Assembly: GCA_964455395.1 (NCBI GenBank) | Contig: CAYVWB010000011.1 | Span: 16,599-80,598, forward strand | Source of the DNA: CAYVWB01 sp964455395 | Lineage (GTDB): Bacteria > Desulfobacterota > Desulfovibrionia > Desulfovibrionales > Desulfovibrionaceae | Length of the DNA: 64,000 nt | Direction of reading: 5' to 3' | Part shown: positions 34,501 to 42,308 of the stretch, one piece after another | How positions within the stretch are numbered: the stretch's first letter is position 1 | Layout: every line of letters begins with the position of its first letter | Position numbers and translations under genes: made by a program | Notes under the pieces: generated by a model | What the model saw: the letters and a program-made list of their open reading frames with translations, nothing else | Told to the model about the DNA's origin: nothing | Database searches by the model: none

Positions 34501-34683
34501 GTGGCCGATCATGAAACCATGGAGCTGATGGTGGAGTTCTACACCAATGTGTTCACCAAAGAGATGCCCCGCGCCGACGCCTTGCGGCAGGCGGCGCTCA
34601 CGGTGCGACAACGCGTCATGAAGCGCACGGGGATGGACAACCCGGCCCTCTGGGGCGCCTTCGTCTTTCTGGGGAAATCCTAG
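31555..34683 (+). CDS. Exported TPR-CHAT protein (caspase-like peptidase fold)
   Basis: A 1,042-residue protein. A hydrophobic segment near residues 57-83 (FPALALAGIFMMTLAGGLLAQ, ending AHA) after a basic N-terminus indicates a signal peptide or membrane anchor. Residues about 118-445 hold seven or eight 42-residue tetratricopeptide repeats of kinesin light-chain type, each with a G-P-x-HP turn. The C-terminal third is a CHAT domain: LIHLATHGFF with His864 and VVLSACSTG with Cys948, the dyad expected for a caspase-like Cys peptidase, followed by GLRRAFQQAGARSLVMSLW. CHAT domains cut or bind protein partners that the repeats select. The start has AGGAGG at good spacing. A small membrane protein gene follows after 55 bp. 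The target is unknown. Confidence 0.88.
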   Translation: MAARFLTHSPDTPSHTAPHTAHMSLRHRRMTSPRPHATHAAETSPTTPKRSASCATFPALALAGIFMMTLAGGLLAQPHTAHAENASRQGASAAVEAAPPATQTPHVPESAPLTMDDPQAVIAKALALQAARHSEEALRLMRPAVEALRAQGAPDRLAMATPLYELAEIYKFTGRYNASERIHREALAIREALLPPDHPDIAQSLSALAHLIRQLSRYDEAAALFERSISLYEKSLGPDHPDTALALTRLGVLHERIADYDRAESLYRRALAIQEAALGQPHPELAITLSYLAELHRATARYEESEALHERALAMRRELYGEEHIDIATTLNNLAGLHRAIKAYPEAEALYMQALAMREKLHGPSHPNVASSLNGLAKLYERRKEYDTALDYYLRCLEIREQGFGLNHPKVSKTLNNLAQLHVKRQELDKALEAFLRAQNIQGDTAEMIMGFASKELKQSYLEAHQKSLFRYLSFLVEFFPDDAGAVRQGMEVWLQRKGLLLDSERLLQEALVRMETPEARALFDRLEEIRKEYTAKVLAGPDEGALEAHQRVLAELEAARARAIEELSKLSLKFARDLNRRRADLAAIAAALPPEAVLVDFALYERRRYATRQWDGPHYLAFVLAGDETTGKDGGVDRPAPSPVLVDLGPAAPIENAATSMRKAIQAGDATQATAQARVLHDLLWAPLTAKVPALRATSSVYLSPDGALSFVPFEVFRTPRERWLIEDLVFHYLAAPRDLLAYDAEEDDIAPESMGPALLLGAPDFDADPTAHGGDAPATPAGEALSSREPHTPSSAAMRALVTRAPDLREMRFAPLPATREEVHTIARLLESEHVRVYTNGKAVEEVLYGDQPPLLIHLATHGFFLRDDATSAAGDPDETEEPPATPAPLLMSPTSPMSPLLRSGLALAGANHALDQDAGGRGLLVAEKVLSLPIYGTEIVVLSACSTGMGEVHAGQGVYGLRRAFQQAGARSLVMSLWNVADHETMELMVEFYTNVFTKEMPRADALRQAALTVRQRVMKRTGMDNPALWGAFVFLGKS

Positions 34684-34738
34684 AAGTCCCTCCTCCGCCC
34701 CCCTTGACCGCGCCACGAGGGTCCCTCATGGTGGACCC

Positions 34739-35053
34739 ATGTCCCGCACCACGCCACGGCTGAACCTCGGGCAGGCGCGCGACGCCCGCGCACGCCATGA
34801 CATCGACACGCTGCAGGCCATCCATGAGGACGTCCGGGGGCTGCGCGACGAGGTGCGTCTCCTCCGACGGTGGTTCGCCTGGGGAGTGGCCGCGGCGATC
34901 CTCGCGGTGACCGCGGCCATGATCGTGTTCGCGCTCTGGCAGGGCGTGTGGTTCGAACGCATGACGCAGGATTCCGGATCAACGTCCCTCGACGCGCCGC
35001 TTCGCTCTCCCCAGTCGTCGCTGCCGGAGAGCGTGACCCGCTGCTTGGGGTGA
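34739..35053 (+). CDS. Small single-pass membrane protein
   Basis: A 104-residue protein not recognised as a named family. A short basic N-terminus is followed by an amphipathic, probably coiled-coil stretch (DIDTLQAIHEDVRGLRDEVR) and one transmembrane helix near residues 45-67 (WFAWGVAAAILAVTAAMIVF), then a Ser/Pro-rich tail. It lies 55 bp behind the TPR-CHAT gene in the same direction, so the two may be co-transcribed. Codon use at third positions is GC-rich as in real genes here. A function cannot be assigned; an accessory or anchor role for the CHAT protein is speculative. Confidence 0.6.
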   Translation: MSRTTPRLNLGQARDARARHDIDTLQAIHEDVRGLRDEVRLLRRWFAWGVAAAILAVTAAMIVFALWQGVWFERMTQDSGSTSLDAPLRSPQSSLPESVTRCLG

Positions 35054-35229
35054 TCCGGCTGGATTTCGCCGCCCCGGCGTTCGCCCCCCTGCCCGCCTCC
35101 GTGTCGCCCACTGCGCCGGTCCACACCGCCGCGAGGCGCATGTTTTCCATTCCGGAAGCGGAATCCCACCGCCACGCTCCTTCTGGCGCCTCCCGCCGCG
35201 ACGTGGTACAGCAAGGACAGGACGTTTGC

Positions 35230-37359
35230 ATGGATACCCGCACCATCTGCCGCAACTGCCACGGCGGCTGCGCCGTCGAATGCTCCCTCGAGCACGCTGC
35301 CGGGCGTTCCTCCGGGGTGAGTCGCCTGACGCGCGTCCAACCGTGGGGAGACTCGCCATTCAACCGGGCGCAGATGTGCGTCAAGGGCTTCGCCACGCCC
35401 GAGATGGTCCACCACCCCGACCGGCTGACCCGGCCCCTCAAACGCGTGGGCGACCGCGGCGCCGGGCGATGGCAAGCCGTGGACTGGGACACCGCCCTGG
35501 ACGGCGTCGCTCACGCCATCCGCCGCCTGCAGGACCGCCATGGGCCAGAAGCGCTCGCCTTGGGCCAGGGCACTGGCCGGCACTACTATCTCCACGTCCT
35601 GCGCTTCGCGCATCAGCTTGGCGCGCCCAACTGGTACGAACCAGGCTTGGCCAACTGCTTCATCCCCCGCATCACTGTCAGCAACTTGACGTACGGCGGC
35701 TTCGTCTGTGCGGATTACTACGGCGAAGTCGCGCCCAAGACGATCCTCTTCTGGGGGCACAACCCTCTGGTCTCGGGACCGGACGGCGAGCTCTCCTTCC
35801 CCGCCAGCGCGGCCCTGCGCCACGGCGCCTCCGGCATCTGCGTGGACCCGCGCCGCAGCGAGACGGCCAAACAGTGCAGCCTCTGGCTGCCCATTCGGCC
35901 AGGGACAGACGCCGCCCTCGCCTTGGCCATGGCGCACGTCATCGTATACGACGAACTCTACGACAAGGAATTCGTGACGCAATGGACGTCCGGCTTCGAG
36001 GGGCTGAAGGCGCACCTCGAACCGTACACGCCGGGTTGGGCAGAGACCGTGACCCGGGTGGACGCCGGGATGATCGTGGAGGCGGCGCGGCGCTATGCGC
36101 TGGACCGGCCAGCCGTGCTGGAGTGGGGCGTCGCCATAGAGCAGACGCCCAACAGCCTCCAGACCACACGGGCCCTCGCCTTGCTGCGCGGCTTGACCGG
36201 CAATATCGACGTTCCCGGCGCGGACATCCTGGGCATGCGCCACCTCAAGCCCTACCCCGTGCTCAAGCAGGCGCTCCCCCCGGCGATGCTGAAGAAACGC
36301 ATTGGCGCGCAGGAGTTCAAACTGCTCGGGGGGATGCACGCCTTCATGCCCTCGGCGCACATCCCCGGCCTCTTCAACGCCATGCTGACCGGCGACCCCT
36401 ACCCCGTCCGGGGGCTTTTGCTCTTCGGCAACAATCCCCTGGCGACGGTGGCGAACGCCCGGAAGGTGCGCCGCGCGCTCCTCGGCCTGGACCTGCTGGT
36501 GGCCACGGAGCTTTTCATGACGCCCTCGGCGGCTTTGGCGGACTGGGTGCTGCCGTCCGCCATGTGGCCGGAAATCGAGCAGATCTTCGAGGCGCCCTTC
36601 GTGGCGGGCGAAGCCGTCTTCGCCAACCGCAAACTGATGCAAGTGGGCGAATGTCGACAGTGCGAGGAGATCATGATCGACTTGGCGCGACGACTCGACC
36701 TGCCCGGCGCCGACGCCGACCTCCACGACCTCCTCGACGAGCAGCTCAAACCCCTTGGCGTGCATTTCAAGGAACTGCAGGAGCGCTTCGTCATCCACCC
36801 GCCCCACGAGTATCGCAAATTCGAACAACGCGGTTTCCGCACCCGCTCCCGCAAAGTGGAGCTCTACAGCAAAACCCTGGAGCGCTTGGGCTACGCGCCT
36901 TTTCCCGAATACCGCGAGCCTCCCGAAAGTCCCCTCGCCACGCCGGAGCTGGCCCGCGACTTCCCCTGCACGCTCGTCACCGGGCCCCGCCGAAGGGAAT
37001 TCTTCTGCAGCGAACACAGGCAGATACCAAGCCTCCGCGCACGCCGTCCCGATCCTCTGGCGGAAATGCACCCCACCTCAGCCGCGCGCTTCGGCGTGCA
37101 GGACGGCGCCTGGGTCGACGTGGTCTCACCACGCGGGCGCGCCACTTTCCGCGCGCGCGTCACCGAGGACATTCTGGAGGACGTGGTGAGCGTGGACCAC
37201 GGCTGGTGGTTCCCCGAACGCGAAGGCCCCGAGCACGGCGTCTTCGACTCCAACGCCAACGTGCTGACCAACGACGGCCCACCCTACGACCCCGCCTTCG
37301 GCTCCTACCAGTTGCGTGCGCTGCTCTGCCGGGTGGAGCCCGCCGAATCGCAGGCCTGA
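35230..37359 (+). CDS. Molybdopterin-dependent oxidoreductase, DMSO reductase superfamily
   Basis: A 709-residue molybdenum or tungsten bis-pterin enzyme. The N-terminus holds a 4Fe-4S site: Cys7, Cys10, Cys14 and Cys50 (C-x2-C-x3-C-x35-C). Cys143 in GLANCFIPR lies where this superfamily carries the metal-ligating residue, so it may be a Cys-ligated enzyme. Later segments (FWGHNPLVSGPDGE, LLLFGNNPLATVANARK, PPYDPAFGSYQLRALLC) match pterin-binding regions. There is no twin-Arg or other signal peptide, so it should be cytoplasmic. The ATG follows AAGGACAGGA; a much longer in-frame start would overlap the preceding gene. No membrane or iron-sulfur partner subunit is adjacent, which is unusual for respiratory members and resembles stand-alone enzymes such as acetylene hydratase. 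The substrate is unknown. Confidence 0.87.
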   Translation: MDTRTICRNCHGGCAVECSLEHAAGRSSGVSRLTRVQPWGDSPFNRAQMCVKGFATPEMVHHPDRLTRPLKRVGDRGAGRWQAVDWDTALDGVAHAIRRLQDRHGPEALALGQGTGRHYYLHVLRFAHQLGAPNWYEPGLANCFIPRITVSNLTYGGFVCADYYGEVAPKTILFWGHNPLVSGPDGELSFPASAALRHGASGICVDPRRSETAKQCSLWLPIRPGTDAALALAMAHVIVYDELYDKEFVTQWTSGFEGLKAHLEPYTPGWAETVTRVDAGMIVEAARRYALDRPAVLEWGVAIEQTPNSLQTTRALALLRGLTGNIDVPGADILGMRHLKPYPVLKQALPPAMLKKRIGAQEFKLLGGMHAFMPSAHIPGLFNAMLTGDPYPVRGLLLFGNNPLATVANARKVRRALLGLDLLVATELFMTPSAALADWVLPSAMWPEIEQIFEAPFVAGEAVFANRKLMQVGECRQCEEIMIDLARRLDLPGADADLHDLLDEQLKPLGVHFKELQERFVIHPPHEYRKFEQRGFRTRSRKVELYSKTLERLGYAPFPEYREPPESPLATPELARDFPCTLVTGPRRREFFCSEHRQIPSLRARRPDPLAEMHPTSAARFGVQDGAWVDVVSPRGRATFRARVTEDILEDVVSVDHGWWFPEREGPEHGVFDSNANVLTNDGPPYDPAFGSYQLRALLCRVEPAESQA

Positions 37360-37729
37360 CGGCGCCGCCGGCTCCTCCGTCATCCGTATTCTCCCCTGGT
37401 CCGCCTGGATCGCGAACCAGCCTTGCGCCCCCCCGATTCTACCCAATACACCCCAGCAAATTGTTTCCTGCGTGACGGCTCAACGCTCGATCGCAGTGAG
37501 CGTATTGCTTCGAGATGCTGGCGCGACCGCATGCACGGCGTCATCGCGACTCTTCATTTTCAACTCCTGTTTGAAGCAGTCCATGACGCCGCGGGGGCTA
37601 GCTTCCTCACCCGACAATTTCACAGATGCAGCGACTTTTCGTTCGAATGAAGAATACCTGTTGACCTTCTGCGAAAGCTCCTGCATAAGAAAACTCCAAA
37701 CCAACCTGCCACTCATCACTGGAGTACGA
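37360..37729. other. Intergenic region with AT-rich half
   Basis: 370 bp without a convincing gene. The right half (from about 37540) is AT-richer and probably carries the promoter of the small gene that follows. An open frame through this region continues into that gene, but its upstream part has no ribosome site or coding character. Confidence 0.5.
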
Positions 37730-38044
37730 ATGCCAGCTCGCAGCAGCTTTGATCCGGACCTTCTCAGAAAACTCATCAAGGAAGGCAATACTTCCAAGGA
37801 CATTCAAGACGCGCTTGGAGTCACCTCCATCACCCTCAAAAACCACCTCCTGAAGCTCATACAGATGGATGGAAAAGTTTACGAAATTGCCGGCATTGGC
37901 ACGCGCAACGTCTCCCCCAAGGTGACCAAGAACGGCCTCAAGCTCAGCGCCGCCAAGATGCGCCAGTACGGTTTCGAAGAAGGCAAGAAGGTCGCCATCG
38001 AGAAACACGGCGAAGGCAAGATCACCATCACCCAGAAGGACTGA
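37730..38044 (+). CDS. Small putative DNA-binding protein (helix-turn-helix + AbrB-like end)
   Basis: A 104-residue protein. Residues about 8-45 (DLLRKLIKEGNTSKDIQDALG followed by TSITLKNHLLKLIQMDGKVYEI) look like a helix-turn-helix with a short wing. The C-terminal part (KMRQYGFEEGKKVAIEKHGEGKITITQKD) looks like a swapped-hairpin AbrB-type strand pattern. The ATG has GGAG six nucleotides upstream; the in-frame extension upstream is not coding-like. Codon choice is less GC-biased at the start than in neighbours. I do not know its target. A small transcription factor or nucleoid-type protein is the best guess. Its own upstream AT-rich region suggests separate transcription. Confidence 0.65.
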   Translation: MPARSSFDPDLLRKLIKEGNTSKDIQDALGVTSITLKNHLLKLIQMDGKVYEIAGIGTRNVSPKVTKNGLKLSAAKMRQYGFEEGKKVAIEKHGEGKITITQKD

Positions 38045-38310
38045 TCACCCTTCCCCCGCGAGTGACGCCGCCGCTGCGCCGCTTCCATGCGCACGCGGCG
38101 GTTCTGTTTGCTGCGCCGGAGCGTACGGCGCTTGACGCGAAGCCACGGACGCCGGATGACCGGAGCCGATACCGAATGCCCGCAAGAGCCCGGGACGCCA
38201 AGCGATGGTTGCGGCTGATCGCGACTGCCGGCGGCTGACCAGGGAATGTCGCGGGACGCCAGGGGCTGGCGGCCGACGCATGCGGGCAAGGGGCCCCGCA
38301 GTCAGCGCGT

Positions 38311-39444
38311 TCACTGTCGGGGGGGATCCTCGCCGTTGCGGATCAGGTCGCGGGCAAGCCGCTGTCGCTGCGTGATGTCCTGGATGAAGCCCACCACGCG
38401 CTCCACTTGGCCGTGGCCGTCCAGCAGCCGGAAGTGGCGCGCTTCCAGCCAGCGATCCTCGTCGTGGTCCAGTCGGAAGATCGTCACCGTGGGCTCGTTG
38501 GCGTCCCACGCGTCATGGAACATGCGCCGCAAGGTTTCGCGGTCCTCCTCGTGCGCCGCCTGGAGCAAGGCGTCGATGTCATCGAGGGCGGTTTTCCCGG
38601 CGCTGGCCGAACCGTCAAAAAGGACATGGCGGTTGGGGCTGACGTAGGAATAGCGGCCATCCTTCTCCAGCACGTAGAAGACGCCGTCCACCGTCTCCAC
38701 GAGCTGACGGAAGAGCGCCTCGCGTTGCTCCAGGGCGCGCTGCGAACGCCGCCGTTGGCGGATTTCCTCGGACAGCTTGGTGACCGCGATGTCCAGGCGC
38801 TTGGTGCGGTCCGTGACCACGGACTCCAGCCGCCCCTGCAACGCGCGCATGGTCTCCACCATGTGCACGGTTTCGGTGATGTCCCCCAGCACGCCGATGA
38901 CGCGCACGATGGCGTCCTCGGCGTCACTCCTCACGGCGTGGATGGCCTCCATCATGGCCACGACGACGCGCTCGCCGCCATCCTTCTGGCGCAGACGGTA
39001 GACGGCGGGCTCCACGTTTTCGCCCTGCAGCACGGCCTCCCACCGGGCCTCGTCCTTGCGGCGGTCGTTTTCGCTCAGCATGTGCAGCAGCACGTCGCGG
39101 CTGGCTGGTTTGCGCTCGCGCACGCCCAGCAGCTGACTGAACCCCCTGCTGAAGAGGAAGCGGTCTTCCGCGGGCGTATACTCCCAGACGCCGAGTCCGG
39201 CCACGAAGTGCTCGCAGGCGGCGTCCAGCTTGTCCTCGCGGTTGTGGAACAGGAACATGGTGGCGGGGTCGACGCGCAACGCCGCCGCCAGACGCTCAAT
39301 AAGTTCGAAGGAGGGCGCCGCGCCCCCCCTCTCTATATTGCCAAGATGTTCGGCTGTGACGCCGACCTTCTCCGCGAGCTGCTCCTGTGTCCACTTCTCC
39401 AGTGTCCGTAGAAAGCGCACCCGCTGCCCGAACTGCTTTTTCAC
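38311..39444 (-). CDS. XRE-type helix-turn-helix regulator with PAS domains
   Basis: A 377-residue cytoplasmic one-component sensor. Residues about 5-62 form an XRE helix-turn-helix (VRFLRTLEKWTQEQLAEKVG, VTAEHLGNIERG). A first PAS-like domain follows (GVWEYTPAEDRFLFSRGFSQ to the PAC segment VIGVLGDITET), then a coiled coil (about 200-245) and a second PAS domain (LVETVDGVFYVLEKDGRYSY to VVGFIQDITQRQRLARDL). There is no kinase, cyclase or GGDEF output, so DNA binding is the output. I chose the GTG at 39444 because AAGGAGGGG lies 8 nt upstream; the ATG 13 codons earlier would place that site inside the gene. It is divergent from the PLP enzyme gene and may control it. The PAS ligand is unknown. 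Confidence 0.88.
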   Translation of the reverse strand: MKKQFGQRVRFLRTLEKWTQEQLAEKVGVTAEHLGNIERGGAAPSFELIERLAAALRVDPATMFLFHNREDKLDAACEHFVAGLGVWEYTPAEDRFLFSRGFSQLLGVRERKPASRDVLLHMLSENDRRKDEARWEAVLQGENVEPAVYRLRQKDGGERVVVAMMEAIHAVRSDAEDAIVRVIGVLGDITETVHMVETMRALQGRLESVVTDRTKRLDIAVTKLSEEIRQRRRSQRALEQREALFRQLVETVDGVFYVLEKDGRYSYVSPNRHVLFDGSASAGKTALDDIDALLQAAHEEDRETLRRMFHDAWDANEPTVTIFRLDHDEDRWLEARHFRLLDGHGQVERVVGFIQDITQRQRLARDLIRNGEDPPRQ

Positions 39445-39680
39445 GAGGTGGTCCCCTCCTTGGGCATGTATAGTTAGCGCCATACCCGCCCCAAGACCAC
39501 AAACTACAAGTTTGGAAAGATAAAACCTAACTGTTTGTGCATCTTTACAATCCTATTACACCAGGGCGCTCAAACCCGAGGGAAACCCTGTCACGGATGG
39601 CGAGCCAATCGCCGTCCCCCGGTTGCCAAAGTCCGCCGAAGCAGGTAGCCGCAGGGAGGAAACCCGAAGGAGCATAGAGT

Positions 39681-41219
39681 ATGGATATGGCCCTCCACTG
39701 CCCGGCGTGCCAACGCGACTACTCCATCATGGAGCGGCGTTTCGCCTGCCCGGCGCGCCCGCCCTTGGGCGAAGGCGGCGCGGAGCACGTGCTCCGGCAG
39801 CTGTTTCGTGAGACGCCTTCCCCCGAAGGCGCCCCCCCGAACGACCAGACCGCCCCAATGGGCCAAGACCCGGGCGTCGCGCTCTGGCGGGCCGCCTGGG
39901 ACGATGGCGAACGCGGCTCCTTCCGCGTCTTCCGCAGCGCCATGTCGAGCCACCTCCTTGCCGGAGAGCAAGGCTATCTGGCCATGCTGGAGTCCCTCAA
40001 CGAGAACCTCCTCGCCTATACGGACCTCACCTTCGAAGCCACGCCGACGTTGCGCGCCCGCACCCTGGAACACGCGCTGGGCCGCGCCGGCGCCGTCTTC
40101 CTCAAGGACGAGACCGTCAACGTCGCAGGGTCCCACAAGGCACGTCACCTGATGGGAACGCTGCTCTATCTGGAAGCGCACCGCCGCCTCGCGCAGGAGA
40201 CCATGAAGACGCCCCTGGCGGTCTACGGCTGCGGCGACGCCGCCGTGGCGGCGGCAGTGATGGCCCGCGTGGGCGAGTATCCCCTGCACTGTTTCGTGCC
40301 CAACGAGGTGAGCCCCGAGGTGGAGGACGCCTTGCGCGCCAACGGCGCCTTCGTGAACAAGGTGGCGCGCACGGCGGGGAGCCTCGGCGACCCCTGCCAT
40401 GCGGCTTATCGTCAAGCCGTGGCCGAGCGGGAATTCCTGCCCTTCGCGTGCGCCGGACCCGAAAACTGGTCCGCCATCGAAGGGGGCCGCACCCTTGGCT
40501 ACGAGCTGGCCATGCAGTTGACCAGCCAACCGGGCGACGCGACGCTCCGCCTGGACCACATGGTGCTGCAGGTGGGCGGCGGAGCCTTTGCGCGCGCCGT
40601 GGTGGAGGCCCTGGAAAGCTGCGTGGAATGGGGCCTGCTCCCGAGCCTGCCGCGGATTCATGCGGCCCAGCCGGCCGGGGGGTTCCCCTTCGTGCGGGCG
40701 TACGCTCTCCTGCTGGCGGCCGTGGCCGACGCCGCCGGCCTGGAGTGCGATCTGGAATATGACCCCGACGGCGACCCCGAGGAGGAAACGACCACCCTGC
40801 GGGAGTGGCTGGCCGAGGATCCGGAACAAGCCGGAGCCATCGCCGCCCATGCGCGGGAGCACTTCACGAGCCGGCCGGTGCAGGAGGTGTTGACGCGCGC
40901 CGTGCTACGCCCGTGGGAGTACATGTGGCCGTGGGATGTCGGCGCGCCTGCGAGCCTGGCGCATGGCATTCTGGACGACGTGACGTACGACTGGTTCTAC
41001 CTCGCCGCAGGCATGCTGCGCACAGGCGGACTCCCCGTGGCGCTGGAAGAGGACGTGCTGGCGCAGGCCCGGGAGCTGGCCTGGACACAGACCACCGCGC
41101 GGCCCACGGCCACCGGCGCAGCCGGTCTCGCCGGGCTGATGACCCTTTCCGCGCACGGCCACATCGCGGCGACGGAGCCGGTCGGCCTTGTGTTCACCGG
41201 CAGCGGCGGCCAACGTTGA
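39681..41219 (+). CDS. Threonine synthase-like PLP-dependent enzyme
   Basis: A 512-residue fold-type II PLP enzyme. Lys153 in AGSHKARHLMG is the predicted Schiff-base residue. GCGDAAVAAAVMARVGEYPLHCFVP is the phosphate-binding and substrate loop region, and VLQVGGGAFARAVVEALE fits the conserved Gly-rich segment. The N-terminus has a CPAC plus a later Cys (CPACQRDYSIMERRFACP), like the zinc-ribbon-type start of some threonine synthases. The usual reaction in this family is O-phosphohomoserine to threonine or amino-acid deamination; the divergence here (GDAAVA in place of GNxxxA) means the substrate may differ. The start follows GAAGGAG. It is divergent from an XRE-PAS regulator. Confidence 0.75.
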   Translation: MDMALHCPACQRDYSIMERRFACPARPPLGEGGAEHVLRQLFRETPSPEGAPPNDQTAPMGQDPGVALWRAAWDDGERGSFRVFRSAMSSHLLAGEQGYLAMLESLNENLLAYTDLTFEATPTLRARTLEHALGRAGAVFLKDETVNVAGSHKARHLMGTLLYLEAHRRLAQETMKTPLAVYGCGDAAVAAAVMARVGEYPLHCFVPNEVSPEVEDALRANGAFVNKVARTAGSLGDPCHAAYRQAVAEREFLPFACAGPENWSAIEGGRTLGYELAMQLTSQPGDATLRLDHMVLQVGGGAFARAVVEALESCVEWGLLPSLPRIHAAQPAGGFPFVRAYALLLAAVADAAGLECDLEYDPDGDPEEETTTLREWLAEDPEQAGAIAAHAREHFTSRPVQEVLTRAVLRPWEYMWPWDVGAPASLAHGILDDVTYDWFYLAAGMLRTGGLPVALEEDVLAQARELAWTQTTARPTATGAAGLAGLMTLSAHGHIAATEPVGLVFTGSGGQR

Positions 41220-41243
41220 CGCCGTCGCCTGCCTTGGACGCCC

Positions 41244-41267
41244 CCGGCTCGTCGGCTGAGCCGGTTT
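41244..41267 (+). terminator. Rho-independent-type stem-loop
   Basis: CCGGCTC (41244-41250), a 7-nt loop and GAGCCGG (41258-41264), followed by TTT, 24 bp after the stop of the PLP enzyme gene. Confidence 0.55.
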
Positions 41268-41313
41268 CGCCAGCCGCGCCAGCTCCACGCACGCGCCCGG
41301 ACGCAACCGCCCA

Positions 41314-41370
41314 TCCCGACCGTCCCGACCGTCCCGCCCATCCCGACTGTCGTGACTGTCGTGACAATCC
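41314..41370. repeat. Degenerate 9-bp tandem repeat
   Basis: CCCGACCGT occurs twice in tandem, followed by variants CCCGCCCAT, CCCGACTGT, CGTGACTGT and CGTGACAAT. The unit is nearly the reverse complement of the 9-bp unit at 2476-2516 in the synthase gene. Confidence 0.75.
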
Positions 41371-41591
41371 AGACTATCGTGACAAGGCGGCGCCCCATAT
41401 GCACGAAGACGCACCACAATGTGAGCATCCTACCATGAGAGCGAATCTTCGCAATGGTTTTCCGCATTTTCCTCTTGAAGGGAGCGACTCGGGGCGGCCC
41501 GGCGCTTTCCCCTCGACATTGCCGCGCCCCTCGCGGCGCCCCGCACTATCCACCAGTCAATACATGGGCCATGACCCATGGGGAGCGTCCC

Positions 41592-42122
41592 ATGCCTGAG
41601 CTCGACGGAAAACGCGCCGTGATCCTCGTGGCGGAACAGCACAACGACTACGAATACAGTTACCCCTATTATAGACTACAGGAAGCCGGTTGCGCCGTGG
41701 ACCTCGCCGGAGCGGAGCAAGGCGTCGTCTACACAGGCAAATACGGCATGCCCGCCACGGCCGATGTCGCCTTCGACGCCCTGCGCGCCGAAGACTACCA
41801 GGCCGTGGTCATTCCCGGCGGGTTCGCGCCGGACTTCATCCGCCGTTCCACAGCCGCCACGGATTTCGTGCGCGCCATGCACCACGCCGGCAAGACCACG
41901 GCCTCCATCTGCCATGGCGGCTGGGTGGCCGTCTCGGCGGGCATCCTCCGCGGCAAGCGCTGCACCTCCTTCTTCGCCATCCGCGACGACATGGCAAACG
42001 CCGGCGGACTCTGGGAAGACGCCGAGACCGTGGTGGACGGCAACCTCATCACCGCGCGCAAACCCGACGATCTCCCCGCGTTCATGCGCGCCATCATCAA
42101 GCACATGCAGGGCGAGCGGTAG
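41592..42122 (+). CDS. DJ-1/PfpI family protein
   Basis: A 176-residue single-domain protein of the DJ-1/PfpI (class I glutamine amidotransferase-like) superfamily. Seen: VILVAEQHNDYEYSYP with the conserved acidic residue near the start, AVVIPGGFAPDFIR and the nucleophile elbow SICHGGW with Cys107. Family members are peptidases, glyoxalases or stress chaperones; the sequence does not identify which. The ATG at 41592 follows GGGAGC. An in-frame extension upstream lacks a good site. The length matches single-domain PfpI proteins. It stands alone, convergent with the next gene. Confidence 0.88.
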   Translation: MPELDGKRAVILVAEQHNDYEYSYPYYRLQEAGCAVDLAGAEQGVVYTGKYGMPATADVAFDALRAEDYQAVVIPGGFAPDFIRRSTAATDFVRAMHHAGKTTASICHGGWVAVSAGILRGKRCTSFFAIRDDMANAGGLWEDAETVVDGNLITARKPDDLPAFMRAIIKHMQGER

Positions 42123-42308
42123 CCGGCCGTCCAGCCAGTCCGGCCAGCCAGTCCGGGCAATCCGACCAGGGGGTTTCGGCTGTCATCCGGGGCCAAGCGC
42201 TGCGGTCCTGGAGGTCGTGTCTGTCGGGGGCGTCGACTCGCGCTCCGCCCGGACTGAGGAGCCGGGTGGAGACAGCGCGCTGCGGGGTGGGCGCGCGGGA
42301 GGCAGCCG

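Larger units (their letters stand above)
41220..41591. other. Intergenic region with terminator and short repeats
   Basis: 372 bp between the PLP enzyme and the DJ-1 family gene. It holds a stem-loop just after the stop (41244-41267) and a degenerate 9-bp repeat at about 41314-41370. No gene is seen. Confidence 0.55.

Noticed and set aside
31555..34683. TPR-CHAT as the peptidase of a type III-E CRISPR (Craspase-like) system
   Set aside because: It has a signal or anchor segment, and no CRISPR array or gRAMP effector is in the window.
34726..37071. Minus-strand open frame of 781 codons
   Set aside because: Antisense to the molybdopterin oxidoreductase, whose Fe-S Cys and pterin motifs are clear on the plus strand.
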